Shown here one piece after another: positions 7,709 through 13,321 of a stretch of DNA of 13,321 nt (position 1 is its first letter; each line of letters opens with the position of its first letter). Made by a program: the position numbers and the translations under genes. The stretch spans positions 1 through 13,321 of the forward strand of contig JANXNT010000229.1 of NCBI GenBank assembly GCA_025353985.1. Reading direction: 5' to 3'. Source of the DNA: Limnoglobus sp. Lineage in GTDB: Bacteria > Planctomycetota > Planctomycetia > Gemmatales > Gemmataceae. Under the pieces are notes generated by a model. That model saw only the letters and a list, made by a program, of their open reading frames with translations, ran no database searches and was not told the origin of the DNA.

Positions 7709-8280
7709 ATCCATAAGTCCGGCCGCTTCGTGCAGATCGCGTCCATCGGGTATGGGGCCAACTCCCGTGCGTAATCCGCGATCGATTCCACGGGCCGCCC
7801 CTGCAACTCCGGCGACACGGCGCACAGTTTGAACGACGATTTCAGTTGCGCGTATGTGGCCGCATTCAGGGGCATCTGCGTGAAACAATCGACCCACACC
7901 CAGTCGACTTGCCCCGCGAGCGCCATGGCCGATTCGATCGGCTCAAACTCGGAGAACCGCACCGCAATCTTCGATTCCCCCGCACGATTCAGCAAGCGAA
8001 TCATCGGGAACGAACAGTCCAGAAAGAAGTAATCGGTCACACAATGCTGTTTCAGCAGTGCAAGAATGCGGTGTTCGATGCGCTCGCTTTTCACGTTCAA
8101 AATTAGCGTACCGTGGTGGAATTCCGTCAGCCACGTTTCGAAATCTTCGCCATCGGAAAACGGGTCGTGCTGAAGGATCAGCCGTTCGCCGCGATCGCGC
8201 AGGTCGATTTCAACGCCAAATTCAGCGGGCATCAGCCGGAGTTGCGCCGCCGTGTTCACCCGATGCGAGATATATTTCAC
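7687..8280 (-). CDS. Short GDPD-like phosphodiesterase, last gene of the glycan operon
   Basis: 197-aa protein with the hallmarks of glycerophosphodiester phosphodiesterases: ISHR (H6-R7), GVEIDLRD (E24 and D26, metal ligands) and LQHDP (H38-D39, catalytic). Full GDPDs are commonly about 230-300 aa, so this is a compact form; after the core it keeps KSERIE and a C-terminal CTKRPDLW strand that fits barrel closure. No signal peptide, so it would act in the cytoplasm. The GTG start at 8280 has a strong GGAGG at 8286-8290 with 5 nt spacing and overlaps the stop of the GtrA gene (GTGA), indicating translational coupling. Within the operon it may trim or exchange a phosphodiester-linked group, or may have lost hydrolase activity. 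Family is well supported; substrate is not visible. Confidence 0.8.
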   Translation of the reverse strand: MKYISHRVNTAAQLRLMPAEFGVEIDLRDRGERLILQHDPFSDGEDFETWLTEFHHGTLILNVKSERIEHRILALLKQHCVTDYFFLDCSFPMIRLLNRAGESKIAVRFSEFEPIESAMALAGQVDWVWVDCFTQMPLNAATYAQLKSSFKLCAVSPELQGRPVESIADYARELAPYPMDAICTKRPDLWIQCAGNS

Positions 8281-8726
8281 GCGATCCTCCGTGCGGCGGC
8301 GCGGAATGCGAGGAAGCGCAGACCGAGATAATTCAGTACCGTCGTGATGCCGGTGGCGGTTAAAAACGCGAACGTTTCGGAACCCGTTTCGGCCCGAACA
8401 AAAGCATTCACCGCGACGTTAATCGCAAGCGTGATGGCATACACCAGTAGGTACAGCGCCGGTTCGGCCCACGATTTCTGACGCGATTCGAACGTCCAAA
8501 CCTTATTGCCAACGAACCCGACCCCGACACCCGCGAGGTACGAAATTCCCTTCGCTACGTGCGGTGAGAGTAACCCGCTGAGCCACTGATACACCGCGAA
8601 ATCGACGGCCACGCAGGCGCAGCCCGTGACCGCGAACCGTAGCACTTGTCGGGCTTCACGCCGATCCGGCCGCGTCGCCGCGCTGGGCAAAGTGGCGTTC
8701 CCAGCGAAGGTAATCTTCGTAGTCAT
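8277..8726 (-). CDS. GtrA family membrane protein
   Basis: 149-aa polytopic protein, all within the usual GtrA size. Four membrane segments are visible: VLRFAVTGCACVAVDFAVY, ISYLAGVGVGFVGNKVW, ALYLLVYAITLAINVAVNAF and FAFLTATGITTVLNYLGLRF. The GNKVWTF motif after the second helix and NYLGLRFLAF at the end are typical. GtrA proteins are thought to flip polyprenyl-phosphate-linked sugars across the membrane for surface glycan decoration. The ATG at 8726 lies inside the preceding nucleotidylyltransferase gene, giving a 71-bp overlap. A GTG at 8645 would remove the overlap and start right at the domain but has no ribosome site, so 8726 is kept with some doubt. An extra upstream start (8756) is also open. 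Its stop overlaps the GDPD-like start. Confidence 0.88.
   Translation of the reverse strand: MTTKITFAGNATLPSAATRPDRREARQVLRFAVTGCACVAVDFAVYQWLSGLLSPHVAKGISYLAGVGVGFVGNKVWTFESRQKSWAEPALYLLVYAITLAINVAVNAFVRAETGSETFAFLTATGITTVLNYLGLRFLAFRAAARRIA
8286..8290 (-). promoter_or_regulatory. Ribosome binding site GGAGG for the GTG-started GDPD-like gene
   Basis: A strong GGAGG inside the 3' end of the GtrA gene, 5 nt from the GTG at 8280. It decides that start and supports coupled translation with the upstream gene. Confidence 0.75.
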
Positions 8727-9432
8727 CCGGTGTTCCCCAGCCGATGTATTTTTCAACGTCGAATGCCCGCACGGTTCGCCCCATCGGGAGCAAAACGTTC
8801 GGCACGCTGTCCATGTAAAATTCGTTGTTCACTCGCCGATTGCTCGCCACGAGCGCATCGATTCCCTCGGCCATGAGCCGAGCCGACCGGAACCAGAACG
8901 TGCCCGTTACGGCGCGATCGTGCAGCGGTGCCAACGAGATCGTCTGCTTCACGGACACTTCGCGGACGACATTGCCATCGCTTCGGATCCACCCCCACGC
9001 TTCGGGGCGAATCAGCACGCGCGGATCGTTTCGGAACGTCCAGACCATCGCGTCGTTAGTCGCGTCGGCGGTGAGTTCGTGCCAACGATTTGTGTCATAA
9101 ATTTGCGTACTATCGCACGCCGCCACCAGAACCGGCTGATCGAGATCGAGCGAATCGACCGCGAGCCGCGTACTGCACGCCTGCCCTGCGGTAAGGCCCG
9201 GAACGACGACGAGCACCGCGCCGGGGATGTGCGTTTCCAACTGCTGGCGCAGCGGAAAATCGCGGAGGTGGTCGGGGTGGCAGATGAACACGGTGCGTTT
9301 GGCTGGCGGTAAGTTCTTCACCACGCGTACGACCATCGGCAGTCCGCCGACGGGAATCAGCGGCTTCGGTAGGCGGTAACCGGCATCGGCGAAACGCTGC
9401 CCCAACCCTGCCATCGGCACGACAATTTGCAT
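8656..9432 (-). CDS. Nucleotidylyltransferase, sugar-phosphate type
   Basis: 258-aa Rossmann-like NTP_transferase that joins an NTP with a phosphorylated sugar or alcohol to give an NDP-activated unit and pyrophosphate. Seen: the N-terminal nucleotide loop VPMAGLGQRF (5-14), RLPKPLIPVGG (20-30) with the lysine that contacts phosphate, GLTAGQACS (79-87) in the product site, and ACDS with metal-binding D107. The C-terminal YIGWGTPDDYEDYLRW is typical of polysaccharide-locus members. The ATG at 9432 shares one base with the stop of the upstream gene (TGATG) and has GGAAGGGGG just before it; longer N-terminal extensions are open but lack family character. It is the clear activating enzyme of the operon. 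Neither nucleotide (CTP, UTP, dTTP or GTP) nor substrate can be read from the sequence. Confidence 0.9.
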   Translation of the reverse strand: MQIVVPMAGLGQRFADAGYRLPKPLIPVGGLPMVVRVVKNLPPAKRTVFICHPDHLRDFPLRQQLETHIPGAVLVVVPGLTAGQACSTRLAVDSLDLDQPVLVAACDSTQIYDTNRWHELTADATNDAMVWTFRNDPRVLIRPEAWGWIRSDGNVVREVSVKQTISLAPLHDRAVTGTFWFRSARLMAEGIDALVASNRRVNNEFYMDSVPNVLLPMGRTVRAFDVEKYIGWGTPDDYEDYLRWERHFAQRGDAAGSA

Positions 9433-10943
9433 CACGCCCCCTTCCGGAGAGTCGCAGGCTCCCATAGCGCGAACATGAGCGGCTGTACGGTTTCGGGGAT
9501 GTCCAAGAACAAGCCATCGTTCGCGGTTTGCACGAACGTGACCGGGGCCAAATGCGGAATTTGTAGTTGGATCCACTCCAAAGGCGGCACGCCGAGCGTC
9601 GTGCCGATCAGGCAGCGCAGCACGACATTATGCGTACATGTCAGCGACGGGCCATCGGCTTTGGCCCAAACGTCGCGCACGAACGACGCACCCCGGGCCG
9701 CCACATCTGCGACCGATTCGCCACCAGGCAACCGCGGATCGCGTTCTTCCTGCCAGCCTTGGAAGACCTCCGGAAACCGCACGCGGGCTTCGCCAACGGA
9801 CAATCCTTCGAGTCGCCCGTAGTTCATTTCCAGAAGGCGATCATCCAAAATCGGCTTCGGAATCGCACATTCCTGGGCAACCAACGCGAGCGATTGCGTG
9901 GCACGCAGTGCGGGCGAGCTGAACACGTACGACGGCTTTTGCGCGGCCACCGCCTCCACGATTTCCGCGAGTTCGCCCGCAGGCACCGGGAGTATCGATT
10001 CGTTCAATCGGCCTTGGAAGCGGACCGTCTGGCCTATTCCACCGTTGAGTAACGTCGCCGCGTGGCGGAACACCGTGTGGCGCGTCGCGTTCGTAAAAAA
10101 CGTCCGGCGAAACTGCGTCTCCATCGCCGCCACAAAACGTTCGAGCGTCGATTCTAAATCCTGCACGGGCTCGCTAAAGTCGGATTGTTTCTTCCTGGCT
10201 GCCAGTGTGCGAAAGAACGGCACGAATGTCGCGGCCCCGTCGGGGAAACGATCGAAGTAGCGGGTGAGTAACGTCTCGTTGTCTTGCGTGCCGTTCGTGC
10301 GCGTGATGAGCTTGAGGAAGTTGCTCATCAAGAACCGCATGACGTGATAGGCGAACTCGTGCCGATCGCGGACGGTCATCGGTTTGCTGAGTTTGCATTC
10401 GGAAAATCCGTCGTCCGTGCAGACGAGTTTGCGATACGAAACGACGCCATTTCGGAGGTCGTCGAGGTAATCGCGCAGGCCACGCCGCGCGCCGAGAAAG
10501 TGCCGGGGTTGCAGGCCGAACACGGGGTAGACTTTGGCTAGCGAGTTCTTGCGCCACACGGTGGATCGCTGCCAATCCAGGCACGTGAACGGGCTTTGCT
10601 GGGCATGGCGAACGCGAGATTCGTACGAGTAAAGCATCAGGTGCAACACCGCCAAACGCGGCTCGTTGAACTTCAACGGCCCGAGCGTCGGGTTGATGTA
10701 AAATTTGTATCCGCGCTCCGTGAGAACCCCACGCACTGCATCGTCGAAAACGTCTAGTAGAAATTCGTAACGCTCCGCATTCAGGAAATTGACAACGACG
10801 ACGCAGTCGATGTCGCTGATGCCGTCGAGCGTGGGAGAATCGACGAAGCTGCCCGTGACGGTTACCGACTGCACGAAATGTGTGCGGTCCGCGACGGACA
10901 ACAATCGCTCGATAATCTCGGCTTTAAGCTGCGCGTCGCTCAT
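9432..10943 (-). CDS. Pol-beta-type nucleotidyltransferase fused to histidine phosphatase
   Basis: 503-aa two-domain protein. Residues 1-100 hold a Pol-beta/MNT-type nucleotidyltransferase signature: GS at 31-32 followed by SDID (D44 and D46) in TGSF and GISDIDCVVVV, the pattern that binds two metals. Residues about 100-285 form a mainly helical linker domain that I do not recognise. From about 290 a histidine phosphatase (phosphoglycerate mutase superfamily) begins: RHAAT at 293-297 with the phospho-accepting H294 in place of the common RHGET, then SSPALRATQS, LLEMNYGRLEG and THNVVLRC with the second catalytic His. All four active-site landmarks of that family are present. The fusion suggests transfer of a nucleotidyl group coupled to removal of a phosphate. 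The ATG at 10943 has GGGAG at 6 nt spacing and overlaps the upstream gene by 20 bp. Cytoplasmic. Substrate unknown. Confidence 0.85.
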   Translation of the reverse strand: MSDAQLKAEIIERLLSVADRTHFVQSVTVTGSFVDSPTLDGISDIDCVVVVNFLNAERYEFLLDVFDDAVRGVLTERGYKFYINPTLGPLKFNEPRLAVLHLMLYSYESRVRHAQQSPFTCLDWQRSTVWRKNSLAKVYPVFGLQPRHFLGARRGLRDYLDDLRNGVVSYRKLVCTDDGFSECKLSKPMTVRDRHEFAYHVMRFLMSNFLKLITRTNGTQDNETLLTRYFDRFPDGAATFVPFFRTLAARKKQSDFSEPVQDLESTLERFVAAMETQFRRTFFTNATRHTVFRHAATLLNGGIGQTVRFQGRLNESILPVPAGELAEIVEAVAAQKPSYVFSSPALRATQSLALVAQECAIPKPILDDRLLEMNYGRLEGLSVGEARVRFPEVFQGWQEERDPRLPGGESVADVAARGASFVRDVWAKADGPSLTCTHNVVLRCLIGTTLGVPPLEWIQLQIPHLAPVTFVQTANDGLFLDIPETVQPLMFALWEPATLRKGA

Positions 10944-12027
10944 ATTGCGCTCCCGTCCGCAGGGTGTTGGAAATCCACACGGGATCTTCCGCCTTCAAGA
11001 CCGCACTCGCCGCGACGATATATTTCGCCCGAATCTGCGTGATCGTTTCCGCACTGACGCCGCCATCGAACATCATTTCGTAGTCATAGCGTGTGCGCAT
11101 CGCATCGAAGGTGGCCGCGACTTCGACCGCTTGCGGCAAGAGTTTCTGCCCCGATTGCCCCGGGTGTTGAATACCGAGCACCATCACGAAATCGACGTGC
11201 GGTAAGAACGGGAGTAAGTCGCCAGGTATCACGCCGACACTCCAAACGATGCCAACCTTCTTGCCACGTTGCCGACACTCCACGATGAGCGGAAATAAAT
11301 TCTCTTCGACATTGGCGTGGAACAAAATCCAGTCGGCAAGATCCCACGATTCTGGCAACCATTTGCTCGGCTCAAACGACATGATGTGTAGACACACCGG
11401 GATGCCGGGCCACAGGCGGCGTGCGGTGCGAATCTTGTCAAAATCCACAGTCGCCGCATCGGGCTTCATTGTCTCATCGACGAGATCGACGTGGATGTGA
11501 TCGCAATTTCGCCCGATCTTCAACCAGATCCGGTATACACGCTCAGTTGAAGAAGCATAAACGGCAATGCCAAAGTTGCGGGCTTCCTTAAATGTATACC
11601 GCCTGTGCAATGAATACGCGATGACAAACAACAACCCCGCCGAGCCGAAACGCACGATCGGGTAGCCAACATCGAGCAGTGATTGCAGTCGCATAACCGA
11701 TAGCATGTTCAAGGTAAACGAAAGCCCCGAGATCAGCGCGAACTGGCCGAACGCCTTCCAGATCAGCGGTTTAGGCACACGAAAGTTAAACCGCGCATTA
11801 CATTCGAAGCTGAAGATCAGCCCCGCTCCGAATGCCAATCCCGAGCGAACTAGTATCGGCCAATCAGCCGGTATGAATTGAATCAAAAGCACTTCAAGTA
11901 GGATCGAGAAAAAGCCGACGACCACAAATGTGAGCAGATAGCGGTAGCGGTACACCAAGTACGAAAGCCGCGTATGCGTCAGCAACCGCTTCCAATGCCG
12001 TTGTTTGCGTTGAGTCAGGAATAACAT
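10924..12027 (-). CDS. GtrA membrane domain fused to ribulose-phosphate 3-epimerase-like domain
   Basis: 367-aa fusion, first gene of the operon. Residues about 25-150 are a GtrA-like membrane domain with four hydrophobic segments (LLTFVVVGFFSILLEVLLIQF; SGLAFGAGLIFSF then NARFNFR; FGQFALISGLSFTLNML; FGSAGLLFVIAYSLHRRYTF). Residues about 155-360 are a TIM-barrel ribulose-phosphate 3-epimerase-like domain that keeps the metal and acid/base residues: H179 and D181 (HIHVDLVD), H214 (CLHIM), and D321 in MFDGG, plus HPGQSGQKLLPQ matching the NPGFGGQ phosphate loop of Rpe. Rpe interconverts D-ribulose and D-xylulose 5-phosphates. The ATG at 12027 has GGGG 8 nt before it; a TTG at 12057 is open but less likely. 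The protein would place the epimerase at the cytoplasmic face of the membrane. Both domains are firm; the exact substrate is inferred. Confidence 0.87.
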   Translation of the reverse strand: MLFLTQRKQRHWKRLLTHTRLSYLVYRYRYLLTFVVVGFFSILLEVLLIQFIPADWPILVRSGLAFGAGLIFSFECNARFNFRVPKPLIWKAFGQFALISGLSFTLNMLSVMRLQSLLDVGYPIVRFGSAGLLFVIAYSLHRRYTFKEARNFGIAVYASSTERVYRIWLKIGRNCDHIHVDLVDETMKPDAATVDFDKIRTARRLWPGIPVCLHIMSFEPSKWLPESWDLADWILFHANVEENLFPLIVECRQRGKKVGIVWSVGVIPGDLLPFLPHVDFVMVLGIQHPGQSGQKLLPQAVEVAATFDAMRTRYDYEMMFDGGVSAETITQIRAKYIVAASAVLKAEDPVWISNTLRTGAQYERRAA

Positions 12028-12237
12028 AGGCAGCACCCCTGTATCACGCGGAAGCAAAAACGAGTAACCATTACATTAGTTATCGGCACTTCATTCGGAT
12101 AAACTGAGCATTTTGTAAGCTTTACAACGTCCGCCACACAGAGTGAGAATCGAGAGTTTGGCTGAGCCAACACATATGAAAATACCGAAAACAGAATTAA
12201 CTCGATATTTCGACCGAGAACAGCACCTGAGAATTCT
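12028..12237. promoter_or_regulatory. Divergent control region between glycan operon and LamG gene
   Basis: About 210 bp, visibly more AT-rich than the flanking operon. It must drive the five-gene minus-strand operon and the plus-strand LamG gene. It holds an operator-like palindrome (12113-12127) and a small hairpin TTGGC-TGA-GCCAA (12158-12170). I find no convincing -35/-10 pair for either direction. Confidence 0.5.
12113..12127. repeat. Operator-like palindrome TTGTAA-GCT-TTACAA
   Basis: Perfect six-bp arms around three bases, 86 bp upstream of the GtrA-Rpe start and 111 bp upstream of the LamG start. The position between two divergent genes suits a repressor or activator site, but it is a single copy and could be chance. 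Confidence 0.4.
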
Positions 12238-13321
12238 ATGACTGCTCCGAGATTAGATTCTAAGTTAGAAATCGTTGCGAGTGACAGTCTTTTCGATAAG
12301 AATCGCGCGGCAATTTTCATGGCGATATCTGCGACGCTCGTAAGTTTTGTGTTTCTGTGCGCCTATCGGCCTCACTCGAATGAACTGAACGTGTTAGTCA
12401 AATGGCCGACAGCGATTGCGAATGGCAATGTCGTATGTCATTGGGATACAGGGCATGGTTTCAATTCACGAGAATGGCGACACGATCCGCTGTTACCGGA
12501 TGGTTCGGGGCAGAAGCTCGCAGTGAAATTACCCGGTCAAACGGTTCGCCAACTTCGGCTAAGAACGTCATTCGTTGACGCAAAAATTCCTATTCCGGAA
12601 ACGCTGACAACCAGCCGCACAGGAGATGAAAAGAGTCATGCGTTCTCGATGATTCCACTCGGCATTCACAAGGAACTTCGTCCATTACACTCGGCAACTT
12701 TCAACGGGACAAATAGTTATATTCAGCACACGGAACAATTACGTACAGATCCCTCGCAGCCGTTTTCCGTTTCTTTGTGGTTTCGTCGAAGTTCGCAACA
12801 ATGTGGCATGCAAGAATTGCTGAGTAATTGGACGACGGGAAATCAGGGGAGTGCATTCTTTCTCGGCTGGACTCCCGATGGAAATTGGCGGATTTCGCCA
12901 CAGTTAAACAAAATTCAAGTCGGCACGATTGAGCCAAACCATTGGTATCACGTTGCCGTCACGCATACGCCGCTGCGAACGCGGCTGTATTTGAATGGCA
13001 TATTGATTGTGGAAAATACCAATTTTCAGTTCGATACAACGGGGCCGTTGGTTGTCGGGCGGCAAGGGGCGCTCGATGGCGAATATTTTTCAGGATCGAT
13101 GGGGCCGATCGTCATCCATCACTGCGAGTTAAGCGAACGCGATGTGGAAGAACAATTTTTGGCGTTGCCCAATGCCAATGGCGGACAAATTGTTGAAACG
13201 ACACCCGACGCGATCAGCCATGTCGGAGATGGCATCAAACACAATATTGCTGCGGATACACCGACTGCAGTTTCTCAACTGCCGCAAGTTGTCGATTTCA
13301 TTTGCGAGTTCGAGAAAATCG
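12238..13321 (+). CDS. Membrane-anchored LamG-domain protein, 3' end outside the window
   Basis: Open frame from the ATG at 12238 to the window edge without a stop (361 codons seen). It has a short cytoplasmic N-terminus, one membrane helix (about 24-43, AAIFMAISATLVSFVFLCAY), then extracytoplasmic sequence. Residues about 50-105 contain WDTGHGFN (69-76), a pattern that I associate with the outer beta-domains of large glycosyltransferase-related membrane proteins. Residues about 150-307 are a LamG/concanavalin-like jelly-roll: FNGTNSYI, FSVSLWFRR, NHWYHVAVTH, TRLYLNGILI, GPLVVGRQG and FSGSMGPIVIHH. Such domains bind carbohydrate or protein. The start has only a weak ribosome site (CTGAGA). 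Codon use is more AT-rich than in the operon. Divergent placement suggests a shared role in surface glycan assembly. The rest of the protein, perhaps more membrane helices, is not visible. Confidence 0.82.
   Translation, partial: MTAPRLDSKLEIVASDSLFDKNRAAIFMAISATLVSFVFLCAYRPHSNELNVLVKWPTAIANGNVVCHWDTGHGFNSREWRHDPLLPDGSGQKLAVKLPGQTVRQLRLRTSFVDAKIPIPETLTTSRTGDEKSHAFSMIPLGIHKELRPLHSATFNGTNSYIQHTEQLRTDPSQPFSVSLWFRRSSQQCGMQELLSNWTTGNQGSAFFLGWTPDGNWRISPQLNKIQVGTIEPNHWYHVAVTHTPLRTRLYLNGILIVENTNFQFDTTGPLVVGRQGALDGEYFSGSMGPIVIHHCELSERDVEEQFLALPNANGGQIVETTPDAISHVGDGIKHNIAADTPTAVSQLPQVVDFICEFEKI

Noticed and set aside
6965..7897. Minus-strand 310-codon frame across the 2H phosphoesterase gene
   Set aside because: Antisense to a gene with both HxT motifs; composition is Arg-rich and no domain is visible.
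8626..9312. Plus-strand 228-codon frame opposite the nucleotidylyltransferase
   Set aside because: Opposite strand to a well-supported enzyme gene; low-complexity Arg/His-rich product.
1..13321. CRISPR array, tRNA, rRNA or insertion sequence
   Set aside because: No regularly spaced repeats beyond the two-copy unit at 18-59, no tRNA-like T-loop context, and no transposase or terminal inverted repeats recognised on either strand.

Overview
The window reads as bacterial chromosome. It is moderately GC-rich by eye, densely coded, and uses clear GGAG-type ribosome sites with ATG and some GTG starts. The mix of secreted nuclease and proteases, a LamG-domain membrane-anchored protein, GtrA-type membrane proteins and fused sugar-phosphate enzymes suggests a planctomycete, possibly Gemmataceae-like. 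That placement is an inference from gene style only; there is no rRNA or other marker gene here to prove it.

Layout. (1) Positions 1-391 are non-coding, with a 21-bp tandem duplication and small palindromes. (2) 392-4480, plus strand: three consecutive secreted hydrolases, namely an S1/P1-type zinc nuclease, a trypsin/V8-like serine protease and a KP-43-like subtilase. Together they look like an extracellular or periplasmic degradation set. (3) 4492-6968, minus strand: a GT2 glycosyltransferase, a class II aldolase/epimerase of the AraD type, and quinone-dependent dihydroorotate dehydrogenase (pyrD). The first two are 3 bp apart. (4) 7082-7708, plus strand: a lone 2H phosphoesterase, divergent from the GT2 gene and overlapping the end of the next operon tail to tail. 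(5) 7687-12027, minus strand: a tightly overlapping five-gene operon, in transcription order a GtrA-ribulose-phosphate-3-epimerase fusion, a nucleotidyltransferase-histidine-phosphatase fusion, a sugar-phosphate-type nucleotidylyltransferase, a stand-alone GtrA membrane protein and a short glycerophosphodiesterase-like protein. (6) 12028-12237: a divergent control region with an operator-like palindrome. (7) 12238 to the end, plus strand: an incomplete membrane-anchored protein with a LamG domain, running off the window.

The most interesting part is the operon in (5). Its products can be read as a pathway: a pentulose-phosphate epimerase tethered to a polytopic membrane domain, a nucleotidyl-transfer/dephosphorylation bifunctional enzyme, an NTP-sugar-type activating enzyme, a lipid-linked-sugar flippase-like protein and a phosphodiesterase. 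With the nearby GT2 and the divergent LamG membrane protein this looks like a cell-surface glycan or phospho-glycan decoration system. AraD and Rpe chemistry both meet at D-xylulose 5-phosphate, which hints that the activated unit may be pentose-derived. The families are seen in the sequence; the pathway is inference.
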